A stretch of DNA of 15,760 bases from Thermoplasmata archaeon UBA184 (GCA_002495185.1 DAEB01000008.1:40685-56444); one strand, 5' to 3'; counted from the stretch's first letter, positions 7,287-14,590 are shown. Notes: a model not told the origin generated them from the sequence alone. A program made the numbers and translations.

Positions 7287-8012
7287 TCACGGACCGCCGA
7301 AGTCGACCGCCTTCGAGTCCACCGAGATCCCGTTCGGTCCGATCGTGTACGGCTGGACGGTGCGGAGATGGGCCGTTCGGCGCATCTTGAGGACCCGGAG
7401 TGAGAGCCCCACACGGTGTCCATCCGCGGCGGTCCGGTAGCCGAGCAGGAGGACCCCGTCCGCGACGTACTCGCTCAGCCCATCCCGGCTGACCTCGGGA
7501 TGGATCGGGTCAGCTTCCGCGGTCAGGATCGTCGTCCCTCCGGTCTCGCGACATGCGGCCGCGAGGGCGAAGAGCGTGGCCCGACGGCCGGACTCGTCGT
7601 CGCTGAGCATGTTGAGGAGGGAGACCGAGTCGACCACGATCCGGCGGGCTCCGAGGGCCGTGAGCTCCTTTCCAAGCTCCCCCTGGATCCGGTGGAGGCT
7701 CTGACGGGCCTCCTTCGGGTCGATCCGAAGGACCTTGAGCGTTCCTCCGCTCACCGCTGTGTCGACCGGCCAGCGGAACTGGCGAGCGCTCTCGAGAAGC
7801 GGGGCGACGTCCTCTTCGAGCGAGAGGAACACCCCCTTCTCTCCGGCGGCGGCCCCGGCGAACAGGAACTGGAGCCCAAGGCAGGTCTTTCCGGTCCCGG
7901 GAAGTCCCGTGACCAGGACGACGTGACCCGCCGGGAAACCACCACCGAGCATCTCATCGAGCCCGGGGACCCCGGTCGGTACGCGAGGACGGGGCTTCTC
8001 AGACTCGCTCAT
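7287..8012 (-). CDS. KaiC/RadA-like RecA-superfamily ATPase, single domain, intact active site
   Basis: The product is a 241-residue single KaiC domain. It has an N-terminal VPTGVPGLDEMLGGGFP, Walker A GLPGTGKT (36-43), a paired catalytic Glu (SLEED, E66-E67), Walker B RIVVDS (D128) and the C-terminal LKMRRTAHLRTVQPYTI typical of KaiC domains. KaiC-type single-domain ATPases are common in archaea; most are poorly characterised and link to signalling, motility or stress. The ATG at 8012 overlaps the upstream KaiC-like gene by 14 bases. GGTGA sits nine bases before it, so the pair is probably translationally coupled. The context suggests an active ATPase working with a degenerate partner. The family call is secure; the process it serves is not known. 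Confidence 0.9.
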   Translation of the reverse strand: MSESEKPRPRVPTGVPGLDEMLGGGFPAGHVVLVTGLPGTGKTCLGLQFLFAGAAAGEKGVFLSLEEDVAPLLESARQFRWPVDTAVSGGTLKVLRIDPKEARQSLHRIQGELGKELTALGARRIVVDSVSLLNMLSDDESGRRATLFALAAACRETGGTTILTAEADPIHPEVSRDGLSEYVADGVLLLGYRTAADGHRVGLSLRVLKMRRTAHLRTVQPYTIGPNGISVDSKAVDFGGP

Positions 8013-8919
8013 ACTGCGTGGTCACCAGCCCGCTCGCCGAACTCACTCGGATCACGAACCGTCCGTGGTACTCCGCCGGAAGGCGCGCGAGCACCGGCAT
8101 GAACTTGTCGATCACCATCGCCCGCTGCCGATGCGACTGGCTCGGGCTCGCGACCCAGGAGAAGTGAAGGACGCCGTCGACCGAGTCGATGACCGCCTGT
8201 TCGACGGCCTCGGGAGCCACCCCCTTCGACAGCAGGAGATAGACGATGCCGTTCCACTCCTTCGCCCGGCGCCGCAACCCCTTCAACAGCGTGACGAGGT
8301 CGGACGCTTCGATCCCGCGACGAACTACGAGGTCGGTGAGCGAATCGACGATCACGAGGTTCTTGCGGCCGTCCTGGTCGACCGCTTCTGCGAGCGTTCG
8401 AAGAGGACCGCCGTCATCCGGGGCCGCGGTGACGGGCGCGCTCGAGAGAAGGGGACTCGAGAGGGACGCCCACGACGACGGCACCACTGTGTCCTGGAAG
8501 TACGCCGGCGAGAGGTCGTGGAAGTTGAGGTGGCGGGAGAGCACCTCGGCGTACGTGGCGTCGAACGCGCCGTGGAGTTCGGCGATCACCTGCTCGCGAG
8601 AGCGGCTGGTGCTGACGTAGGCGATCCCCTCGGGGTAGACGAACGGCCCCTTCGCGTTGCCGAGGTAGAACTGATGGAGACGGGGGTCGTCGTAGTGCAG
8701 CATCAGGTGGACTGCGGAGGTGAGGGCGAATTCCTGGTGGCCGGCGCCCGCCTCGCCGAACAGGAGGAGAACCGAACCGGTCGGGACCCCGCCCGTGAGG
8801 TAGTCAAAATCCGGAACGCCGGTCGGCACGCGGGAGACGCCCTCCGGTCCGGGCGACTCGAGTGCGGGGCCCGGCGTTCGGAGCGGGACCAAGAACGGTC
8901 GGGGAGCGTCGACGGGCAT
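7999..8919 (-). CDS. KaiC-like protein with degenerate P-loop (HTR-like family candidate)
   Basis: The 306-residue product starts like a KaiC domain (VPTGVPDFDYLTGGVPTGSV, 31-50). The Walker A position, however, reads GEAGAGHQE (55-63): the Lys is His and the next Thr/Ser is Gln. The Walker B strand NLVIVDS (D192) is kept. The catalytic Glu pair of normal KaiC is replaced by STSRSRE. An insert of about 80 residues, with HFHDLSPAYF-like content, sits between these motifs. Archaea, especially euryarchaea, have a family of RecA-like 'HTR-like' proteins with a GEAGAG-type degraded P-loop, and this is a likely member (from memory of the family). ATP hydrolysis is doubtful; it may bind nucleotide weakly or regulate its partner. 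It is the first gene of the pair. Confidence 0.82.
   Translation of the reverse strand: MPVDAPRPFLVPLRTPGPALESPGPEGVSRVPTGVPDFDYLTGGVPTGSVLLLFGEAGAGHQEFALTSAVHLMLHYDDPRLHQFYLGNAKGPFVYPEGIAYVSTSRSREQVIAELHGAFDATYAEVLSRHLNFHDLSPAYFQDTVVPSSWASLSSPLLSSAPVTAAPDDGGPLRTLAEAVDQDGRKNLVIVDSLTDLVVRRGIEASDLVTLLKGLRRRAKEWNGIVYLLLSKGVAPEAVEQAVIDSVDGVLHFSWVASPSQSHRQRAMVIDKFMPVLARLPAEYHGRFVIRVSSASGLVTTQYERV
8022..8026 (-). promoter_or_regulatory. Shine-Dalgarno-like sequence of the downstream KaiC gene
   Basis: GGTGA on the minus strand lies nine bases before the ATG at 8012 and within the 3' end of the upstream KaiC-like gene. It matches part of the GGAGGTGATC complement of the 16S rRNA end, supporting coupled translation of the overlapping genes. 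Confidence 0.4.
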
Positions 8920-8955
8920 GGTAGGTGCGATGTGGTGTTCCGAGCCGGTTCTCGA

Positions 8956-8965
8956 CTATTAGTAG
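8956..8965 (-). promoter_or_regulatory. TATA-like element of the KaiC-like gene pair
   Basis: CTACTAATAG on the minus strand lies in the 73-base gap after truD. Its centre is about 41 bases from the ATG at 8919, so a 5' UTR of about 15 bases is predicted. No in-frame start codon lies between it and the ATG. Confidence 0.45.
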
Positions 8966-8992
8966 GCTCGTTTGGACTCGTCTTCCGCGCGG

Positions 8993-10294
8993 CTACGCGG
9001 AACCTTTCTTCAGGAACTCGCGCAGTAGGACGGTCGCATACGCCCCCTTGGGCAGGGCGAAGCGGAACCGAACGCCGTCGTCTTCTCCGACGATCCCGAT
9101 CGGAGGGACGGGGAGCACGGCCGGACGCCAGGCACCACGGCTCGCGACCTCGGGCGCCGCGGGGACCCGAAACATCGCGCGATCCACGCCCTCCGCTCGC
9201 AGCACCTCTTCGAGGACCCTCCCGGGCTCGCCCTCGACCGCGGGGGTTTCGTACCCTACCAGGGGGCCCGCGAGCAGCGCACCTCCGCGAGCCACGAGGT
9301 CGGAGCATTCGGCCAGATTGTCCGAGGTAACGGGAATCCCTTCCTGCCCCCGGACGGTGCCATCCCGGCCGACCCGGAGCACATGGTCTCCCGGGACGGG
9401 TCGGTCGAGTTCCACCCCGGCCGCCTTCCGCGCACTCAACCACCGGTTGAAGAGCAACGCTTGGAAGGCGTGGACGAAGAGCAACCGGAGCTCCCGGGAG
9501 AGCGCCCGGAAGGCTCGGTCGGGCGGATCGCCCCGAGCGAGACGTTCGAGGAGCGACCTCTCAAAGCGATAGTGGACCGGGAACTCGCGGAGGGCGCGCC
9601 CCACGTCGTGGGTCGTCGCGAACGCTTCGCGCGCGGCGTCCCCGACTAAGTCCGGCGTCCCGGGTGGCCGGGCGGTGAGATACAGCTCGACGGCCGAGGA
9701 GATTTCTCCCCGAACGAGCTCTCGGCCAACCCCGTGGGTGACCGGTCGCACTTCTCCGAAGCGCTGGGGCCCGAAGAAGTTGGGCCAGGATCCGACCGAC
9801 CGGAGCTCGCGCTCGGTCGCCCGGAATGTCTCGAGCGCTCCGACGACCGGGGACCCGAGTTCGCGAACGCGGATGTCGAACAGGTTCCCGAAGTGATGAC
9901 CGAGGACCAGGCCGTCGCGGGCCCGGTACGCCTCCACGACGCGCACCCGGGGAAGCCCGAGCTCTTGGGAAGGGGGCGGACCCCGGTACGACAGCAGCCG
10001 CTCGGTCACCGCTCGGCGGTCCTTCGTCCCGGCCCATCGGATCGAGGACGGGGAGAGCCCGAGCGTCCGGGCGATCGCGGACCCGAGTTCATGCTGCTCC
10101 CAGTCGCGGCTCTCGACCCGCAGGACCGTGAACGCTCCGTCCGGGTCCGGGACCGGGTAGTCGGAGATCTCGTTCACCCGAAAATCGTCCGGGCTCGCCT
10201 TCGTCCGGCCCGGGACACCCGGGGTATGCGTGACGTAAAACTCCATCCCGAGCGCCCGCTCTTCGACGGGCGGTAGGTACTCGGTCGAAGGCAC
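8993..10294 (-). CDS. truD: tRNA pseudouridine(13) synthase TruD/Pus7
   Basis: TruD-family enzymes isomerise U13 of tRNA; archaeal members are known to modify other positions too. The 433-residue product has KASPDDFRVNEI (about 32-43) and WAGTKDRRAVTER, with D92 as the expected catalytic Asp. NFFGPQRFG (172-180) is the family signature. A TRUD insertion domain occupies the middle, and the protein ends in a VRFRFALPKGAYATVLLREF-like stretch of the catalytic domain. The GTG at 10294 is chosen as start: it is 25 bases from the TATA-like GTTAATAC, and an ATG inside (residue 17) is also possible because the conserved region begins soon after. The gene is monocistronic or first in line before the KaiC pair, which has its own promoter. 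Confidence 0.95.
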   Translation of the reverse strand: MPSTEYLPPVEERALGMEFYVTHTPGVPGRTKASPDDFRVNEISDYPVPDPDGAFTVLRVESRDWEQHELGSAIARTLGLSPSSIRWAGTKDRRAVTERLLSYRGPPPSQELGLPRVRVVEAYRARDGLVLGHHFGNLFDIRVRELGSPVVGALETFRATERELRSVGSWPNFFGPQRFGEVRPVTHGVGRELVRGEISSAVELYLTARPPGTPDLVGDAAREAFATTHDVGRALREFPVHYRFERSLLERLARGDPPDRAFRALSRELRLLFVHAFQALLFNRWLSARKAAGVELDRPVPGDHVLRVGRDGTVRGQEGIPVTSDNLAECSDLVARGGALLAGPLVGYETPAVEGEPGRVLEEVLRAEGVDRAMFRVPAAPEVASRGAWRPAVLPVPPIGIVGEDDGVRFRFALPKGAYATVLLREFLKKGSA

Positions 10295-10315
10295 GCGCCC
10301 CGGACCGGTGACGCC

Positions 10316-10323
10316 GTTAATAC
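10316..10323. promoter_or_regulatory. Shared TATA-like element between truD and the divergent 158-aa gene
   Basis: GTTAATAC is the only AT-rich patch in a 59-base divergent gap. Its centre is 25 bases from the truD GTG and 35 bases from the ATG at 10354. It fits a leaderless truD mRNA and a short leader of about ten bases on the other side. One element may serve both directions. Confidence 0.5.
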
Positions 10324-10353
10324 CTGACGGCCGGTAGCGTCCTCGAGCGGCCG

Positions 10354-10830
10354 ATGATTCGGGCGACGGCTCGGGTCCTCAAGAACGTCATCGAGATCGA
10401 TGTCGGTCCGGAGGTCTGGACCGGCCGACCGGTCGAGTCCGAGAGCCCGGGCCTCGGACCGAAGATCGCCGCCCTCTTCTCGACGGAGTACGTTCTCGAC
10501 CGACCGACGCTCACTCGGGATGGCCGCTCGACGGTCTCGTACCGCGCGAAATCGGACGAAATCCGGATTCAGGTCGGCGAGGACCAATGGAAGACCCGGT
10601 CGTCGACCTTCGGACCGCTCACGATCGTGTACGGCGGGGTCGAGTACACGATCAACGAGAAGCTGACCGGACGGTTCGCGGTCCTCCGCGGGGCGGAGCT
10701 GGTGGGCGTCGGTCGCCTCGGGTTCCGGTCGTGCGAGATCACCGAGTATCCCCCCGCCCTCGAGGTGTTCCTCGCCCATCTGGCCCTGGGCTATGTCATC
10801 CGAACTCTCACGTGGGAGATGTTCGGCTAG
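10354..10830 (+). CDS. Conserved-looking beta-rich protein of unknown function, 158 aa
   Basis: I do not recognise the family with confidence. The protein has no TM segment or Cys-based metal site; a single Cys is present (C127). It alternates short strands and turns (VSYRAKSDEIRIQVGEDQWK, TIVYGGVEYTINEKL, FAVLRGAELVGVGRL) and ends in one amphipathic to hydrophobic helix (PALEVFLAHLALGYVIRTL, about 134-152). This order, with a beta-barrel around a C-terminal hydrophobic helix, recalls the tubby/LURP-one-like fold, but that is a guess from shape alone. The ATG at 10354 is preceded by a TATA-like patch and lacks a Shine-Dalgarno. It diverges from truD and converges on the MFS gene with a ten-base gap. 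Coding is supported by codon sense and compact placement. Confidence 0.78.
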   Translation: MIRATARVLKNVIEIDVGPEVWTGRPVESESPGLGPKIAALFSTEYVLDRPTLTRDGRSTVSYRAKSDEIRIQVGEDQWKTRSSTFGPLTIVYGGVEYTINEKLTGRFAVLRGAELVGVGRLGFRSCEITEYPPALEVFLAHLALGYVIRTLTWEMFG

Positions 10831-10840
10831 CCGACCGCGC

Positions 10841-12250
10841 CTACCTTCTTCGCGATGCGCCGGAGCGACGGGAGGGGCCGGTCACAGCGCGCGAGCTCTG
10901 GGCGAACTGGTGGCGGTGGCTCGGCGAGTGGGCGAGCTGAAACAGGTGGTAGGGAATCGGAAGCAGGAGGGCTCCGCCCAGAACGACCGTGAGCGCCGCC
11001 GTGAGGTAGGCGAAGTCGACTCCGTAGGAGGCATAGAGCCAGCCCCCGAGGAGCGTCCCGATGAGGCTCCCGGCCCCCGCCACCGCGTTGTACAGTCCGA
11101 GGGCCCGGCCGCGGGCCGACCGTCCCACGAGCCGGACGAGAAAGAGCGTGCTCGCCGTGCTGATGAAGGCCCAGGTGACGCCGAGGAGCGCGTTCAGGAG
11201 CGTCAACCAGGCGAGCAGCGCCGGAGAGCCGAGGCCGAAGAGGACGTAGAGAGGACCCCAGAGAAAGAGGAGCATCAGAAGGACGCGTCCCCCGAGCGAC
11301 TCGAGGAAGACCGTCTTCGGGGAGTGCGTATCGACCGCCTTCCCCGAGTGGAAGAAGAGCGCGGTCGACGCCGCTGACGAGCCGAGGTAGACGATGAAGA
11401 CGCCGGCGTCCGTGAAGCGAGCGTTCTGCCAGAGAAAGACCGGGAACGGACCGTAGAAGATGTCGAACCCGACGCTCATCACCCCGAGGGCCGCCAGAAA
11501 CAGATACTCGCGCGCCGGGAGCTTCTCGGCCGTGGACCGGGTGAGGTCGACGAGCCCGAGGATTCTCTGCCGCACGTGACGGATCCTCTCCACGACCCCG
11601 CGGTTGAGACTGAGGAGCCCGGCGACCGACTTCCGTTCGACCCGGGCCGACGGCTCTTCGATCCATGCCCAGGCGATGACCGCCGAGACGAGCGCGAGAA
11701 CTCCCGAGGCGACGAGGAGCGCCGTCATGGTCGCGATCGCAGGCTGGGAGTAACCGATCACGAACAGCCAGACGAACCCGATCCCGAGGCCGGCCGTCGT
11801 TCCGAGGCCCGAGATGAGGCCGAACAACCCGATGTCCTGCGGCCACCAGCGCTTGTGGCGGGTCTCGAGGAGGAGCATCGTCCCGATCGGGGCGCTGGCG
11901 GCCGAGGCCAATCCCTCGACGACGTTGAGCCAGAAGAACGTGATCAGGTCGGAGGCGAGGGCGATCAGGATGACGCTGACGCCCGTGGCGAGGAACGAGC
12001 CGACCAAGAAGAACTTGCGGTGGGCCACCCGGTCGGAGAGGTTTCCCCAGAGGATCGTGAACGGAACTTGGCTCATCGCGCTCGCGGCGATGATGATCGT
12101 GACGACGAACGCGCTCGCTCCGAAATGCTGGAGGGCAAGGAGCGGAATGAGGGGCGTGGCGATGCCATCGGAGACCGCGAGCGGAAGGTAGGAGAGGAAC
12201 CACAGGTCGTTCGTCGACGGTCGGAGCACCGGGCGTGCTTTGATGTCCAT
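10841..12250 (-). CDS. Major facilitator superfamily (MFS) transporter
   Basis: The 469-residue product has about twelve hydrophobic segments in two blocks of six. A cytoplasmic linker of about 50 residues at roughly 200-250 is rich in Arg and Glu. Between TM2 and TM3 lies WGNLSDRVAHRKF, the MFS G-x-L-x-D-R-x-x-x-R-K signature. A charged C-terminal tail of about 40 residues (HSPSHRHQF...SRRR) is present. The substrate cannot be read; efflux or solute uptake are both possible. ATG at 12250 fits the family N-terminus and is 25 bases from a TATA-like TGTTTAC. It converges on the 158-aa gene with a ten-base gap and does not share an operon with another transporter gene. Confidence 0.9.
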   Translation of the reverse strand: MDIKARPVLRPSTNDLWFLSYLPLAVSDGIATPLIPLLALQHFGASAFVVTIIIAASAMSQVPFTILWGNLSDRVAHRKFFLVGSFLATGVSVILIALASDLITFFWLNVVEGLASAASAPIGTMLLLETRHKRWWPQDIGLFGLISGLGTTAGLGIGFVWLFVIGYSQPAIATMTALLVASGVLALVSAVIAWAWIEEPSARVERKSVAGLLSLNRGVVERIRHVRQRILGLVDLTRSTAEKLPAREYLFLAALGVMSVGFDIFYGPFPVFLWQNARFTDAGVFIVYLGSSAASTALFFHSGKAVDTHSPKTVFLESLGGRVLLMLLFLWGPLYVLFGLGSPALLAWLTLLNALLGVTWAFISTASTLFLVRLVGRSARGRALGLYNAVAGAGSLIGTLLGGWLYASYGVDFAYLTAALTVVLGGALLLPIPYHLFQLAHSPSHRHQFAQSSRAVTGPSRRSGASRRR

Positions 12251-12270
12251 TGCCGTGTGGCGAGCCCCCG

Positions 12271-12277
12271 GTAAACA
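12271..12277 (-). promoter_or_regulatory. TATA-like element of the MFS gene
   Basis: TGTTTAC on the minus strand is centred about 25 bases from the ATG at 12250, which would make the mRNA leaderless. A second, more AT-rich patch at 12300-12308 (ATTCTTTAT on the minus strand) is centred 53 bases away and would give a leader of about 27 bases. Which is used is open. Confidence 0.4.
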
Positions 12278-12370
12278 GTTCGATTCGAGGTCGGGGGGGA
12301 TAAAGAATCGGTTCGTCGCGCAGCGGTCCCGCCGGCCCGGCCGTAGGAGGGGTTTCGGGAAGGCCGACCG

Positions 12371-12949
12371 TTATGCCACCGGTACTTCGAGAGCCTCGAG
12401 AAGCTGGCGGTGCTCGTCCTCGCTGATCCATTCGACGCGAAGGTAGTCCCGGAGAAACTCATCCGTTACCCCGAGCCGCCGCGCCTCCTCGATGACGAAG
12501 CGGTATGCCTCGAGCTCCGTCCACCGCTTCACGTAGCTCACGCCCGGCGCCCAGAGGTTCGCGCCCCCGTGCCGCTGGATGACGTGGCAGAGCTCGTGGA
12601 AGATGTCCATGAAGAGCACGATCGGCGGACTTTCCGAAAGGTGCGCCTTCCCGATGACGATGCAGTCGGACCCGGGGGAGAGGACCGGATTCCACTGGCG
12701 TCGGGCACCGGGAGGCATGTCCCAGGGGGCCACGTACATCCATAGATCCTGGTCGACGACCTGGACGCAGGTCTCGTCGAACAGCTTCGCGCGGGCCACG
12801 GGGTCAGGCTGGAGGCGCTCGGCGACCAGGAGCTTGTCGGCCCCCGGAAACGCGACGAGGAGGGGATGGCGTCCCACCGGAAGGTCCCGAGTCACTTGGA
12901 ATCCTTTGGGCGGCTGAGCCGAGGACCGGGATTTCTGGTGCGTGGCCAT
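12371..12949 (-). CDS. Small HExxH zinc-metalloprotease-like protein, 192 aa
   Basis: The protein has one clear metal motif, HELCH (H118-E119-L-C-H122), within a helix MDIFHELCHVIQRHGG. A Glu in WTELEAYRFVIEEA (E145 or E147) lies about 25 residues later and could be the third zinc ligand, a gluzincin-like arrangement. The N-terminal 110 residues hold short strands and no signal peptide or TM segment, so it is probably cytoplasmic. The length is near that of minimal zincins, but I cannot name the family. ATG at 12949 is 26-27 bases from a TATA-like element, so it is probably leaderless. It is 120 bases upstream of, and same-strand as, the MFS gene, which has its own candidate promoter. Substrate and partner are unknown. 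Confidence 0.8.
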   Translation of the reverse strand: MATHQKSRSSAQPPKGFQVTRDLPVGRHPLLVAFPGADKLLVAERLQPDPVARAKLFDETCVQVVDQDLWMYVAPWDMPPGARRQWNPVLSPGSDCIVIGKAHLSESPPIVLFMDIFHELCHVIQRHGGANLWAPGVSYVKRWTELEAYRFVIEEARRLGVTDEFLRDYLRVEWISEDEHRQLLEALEVPVA

Positions 12950-12970
12950 TCGGCGGTCTCACCCCGGACG

Positions 12971-12980
12971 GATACAAGAA
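12971..12980 (-). promoter_or_regulatory. TATA-like element of the HExxH gene
   Basis: TTCTTGTATC on the minus strand is centred about 26-27 bases from the ATG at 12949, which predicts leaderless initiation. It lies in the 87-base divergent gap with the P1 peptidase gene. Confidence 0.5.
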
Positions 12981-13003
12981 TCCATCGCGGTACCCGGCGG
13001 AAT

Positions 13004-13011
13004 CCCTAACT
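13004..13011 (+). promoter_or_regulatory. TATA-like element of the P1-family peptidase gene (weak)
   Basis: CCCTAACT is a weak AT-richer patch about 29 bases before the ATG at 13037. The call is mainly by distance and is uncertain. Confidence 0.25.
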
Positions 13012-13015
13012 CCAC

Positions 13016-13026
13016 CCAACGGTTGG
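13016..13026. repeat. Short perfect inverted repeat in the P1 peptidase promoter
   Basis: CCAAC-G-GTTGG is an 11-base perfect dyad (5-bp arms, one-base spacer) between the weak TATA-like patch and the ATG at 13037. The position would suit a repressor site, but a short GC-rich dyad can arise by chance. Confidence 0.3.
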
Positions 13027-13036
13027 TCGATTCGAT

Positions 13037-13990
13037 ATGGTCCGGGGATTCGACCTCGGGAGAGTCGGGGGCGTGTCGGTCGGCCATGCCGAGGACCCGG
13101 AGGGAGTCACCGGCGTGACCGCGGTTCTCTTCGACGGCGCGTCCCCGACGGTCGTCGAGGTTCGGGGAGGGGCATCGGCGACCTACGACACCGCGTCGCT
13201 CTCCCTCGACTCGACCTTCGGCCGGCGTTGGGCGCTCTTCTTCGCCGGCGGAAGTCTCTTCGGGCTCGACGCGGCTCGAGGGGTGCGTCTGAGGGTTCTC
13301 GAACGGGGCGGTGGACACCGCGCGTTTCGCAACCCCAACGTGGTCGCGCCGGTCTCGGGGGCCGCTCTCTTTGACCTCCCGACGGAGAGAGCGGCGATCC
13401 CGGACTATCTTCCTCTGGGGTACGAAGCGGCGCGGAGGGCGACCCGGGGCGAGGTCCCGATCGGACGCGTCGGCGCGGGGGCTGGTGCCAGCGTAGGGAA
13501 GTATCTCGGCCGGGCCCGGGCGATGCACGGCGGTGTCGGCGCTTCGGCCACGCGCCTCGACCGCCGGGGTGCGCTCGGGGTCCTACTCGTCGTGAACGCC
13601 TTTGGAGCCGTGCGAGACCCAATGGACGGACGGTGGGTGGCCGGGGCTCGGGATTCCCGCGGTCGGCTTGTCCCCCCCTCATCGAACCAGCGACCGCTCC
13701 GGTCGGAAACCGGGACGACGATCGGCGCGGTCGTCACGGACCTCCCCGTCGACCGGACCACCCTGTCGCGGGTGGTCGCGATGGCCCATGCAGGTCTGGG
13801 CTCGGTCGTCACGCCCTACCATACGTCGACCGACGGAGACGTCCTGTTCGGCGTCGCTACCGGCACGTCGGGTGACCCTGCCCCCGAGCGTCGCCCCGGT
13901 GGGCTTGCGGACGAACTCGGGCGCGAGGCGGCGGAGCTCGCGGTCCGTGCGGCCTTGGCGGCGGTCCGTACCGCGAACGCCGAGCCCTAG
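13037..13990 (+). CDS. P1/DmpA-family peptidase (NylC-like N-terminal-nucleophile hydrolase)
   Basis: Family members (MEROPS S58, NylC, DmpA) self-cleave into two chains and expose a Thr or Ser nucleophile. The 317-residue product has VRGGASATYDT (42-52), GAGAGASVGKYLG (146-158, K155), VNAFGAVRDP (N187) and ETGTTIGAVVTD (224-235). K155 and N187 match the catalytic Lys and Asn places of NylC. T227 is the expected nucleophile, with predicted cleavage between G226 and T227: DmpA cleaves after Gly and NylC has Asn-Thr, so this combines a Gly before the scissile bond with a Thr nucleophile. MAHAGLGSVVTPYHTSTDGD (the family P-x-H-T-x-x-D-G-D) follows. ATG at 13037 is supported by the family N-terminus. 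No signal peptide is seen. Its stop overlaps that of the convergent CBS gene. Substrate is unknown (beta-peptides, cyclic amides or small peptides are known in the family). Confidence 0.9.
   Translation: MVRGFDLGRVGGVSVGHAEDPEGVTGVTAVLFDGASPTVVEVRGGASATYDTASLSLDSTFGRRWALFFAGGSLFGLDAARGVRLRVLERGGGHRAFRNPNVVAPVSGAALFDLPTERAAIPDYLPLGYEAARRATRGEVPIGRVGAGAGASVGKYLGRARAMHGGVGASATRLDRRGALGVLLVVNAFGAVRDPMDGRWVAGARDSRGRLVPPSSNQRPLRSETGTTIGAVVTDLPVDRTTLSRVVAMAHAGLGSVVTPYHTSTDGDVLFGVATGTSGDPAPERRPGGLADELGREAAELAVRAALAAVRTANAEP
13987..13990. other. CTAG palindrome shared by two convergent stop codons
   Basis: The four bases CTAG encode TAG on both strands. The peptidase gene ends at 13988-13990 (TAG, plus) and the HTH-CBS gene ends at 13987-13989 read on the minus strand (TAG). 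The two genes thus overlap by four bases at their 3' ends and no intergenic terminator can exist. Confidence 0.9.
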
Positions 13991-14568
13991 CCGGTCGGAC
14001 CTGACCTCCGGAGGGACGCTCCCCGAAGACCCCGGATCAGGTCGGCCTTGGTCACGATCCCCTGGAGCTGCCCGCGGTGGGCCACCAGGACGGCGGGGTA
14101 GCGTCCGAGCAGGGGCGGCAAGAGGTCGGCGGGGAACCCCTCGTCCAGGACCGGATACGGTGGCTCGAGCACCTCTTCCACGCGCGTGCGACGTGCGTTC
14201 GCTTGCGCAAGGACTCTCAAGAGCGCGGATTCCGAAAGAGCGCCGACCACCAGGCTGCCATCGACGACCGGAAGCTGGGAATAGGCCCCGCTCTCCATCC
14301 TCTGCGCCGCGACGGCGAGCGTGGTCTTCGATTCGACGGTCACGAGAGGGCGATGCATCAGCTCCCCCACCGTCAGCCGGGGGGCGGTGAGGCCCTCCTG
14401 GGCTTCGAGGTACTGGAAGATCCGCTGCACGAGCTCGTACGAGGGTCGGATCTGACCGCGTTCGATCCGGGACAGCGTCGCGTCGCTCCTCCCAATCGCC
14501 CGCGCCAGCTCTCCCAGCGAGATGCCGAGCGCGACCCTCCTGCGGCGGATCTCCGTGAGAGTGTCCAC
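13987..14568 (-). CDS. HTH (XRE-type) regulator with two CBS domains
   Basis: The 193-residue product has an XRE-type helix-turn-helix at about 5-58, with LGELARAIGRSDATLSRIER as its core. A first CBS domain follows at about 64-120 (TVGELMHRPLVTVESKTTLA...SQLPVVDGSLVVGALSE) and a second at about 126-183 (VEEVLEPPYPVL...HRGQLQGIVTKADLI). CBS pairs bind adenine nucleotides or SAM and signal energy or metabolite state. HTH-CBS proteins are a known archaeal regulator type. The GTG at 14568 is 26 bases from a TATA-like element. The gene faces the zinc-finger gene across a 110-base gap holding a perfect dyad, so autoregulation is possible. Targets and ligand are unknown; no catalytic residues are expected. 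Confidence 0.92.
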   Translation of the reverse strand: MDTLTEIRRRRVALGISLGELARAIGRSDATLSRIERGQIRPSYELVQRIFQYLEAQEGLTAPRLTVGELMHRPLVTVESKTTLAVAAQRMESGAYSQLPVVDGSLVVGALSESALLRVLAQANARRTRVEEVLEPPYPVLDEGFPADLLPPLLGRYPAVLVAHRGQLQGIVTKADLIRGLRGASLRRSGPTG

Positions 14569-14590
14569 GGGGGTCGGACGGTCCTCCGAG

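Noticed and set aside
7214..7423. N-terminal extension of the Dpo4-like polymerase
   Set aside because: It overlaps the end of the KaiC gene and contains the TATA-like patch; family proteins do not have such an extension.
10324..10353. Leader of the 158-aa gene as a riboswitch
   Set aside because: The leader is at most about 30 bases, too short for a known riboswitch fold.
12295..12310. AT-rich patch as a terminator of the HExxH gene
   Set aside because: On the minus strand it reads ATTCTTTATC with no T-run over three, so promoter use by the MFS gene is the more likely reading, and even that is uncertain.
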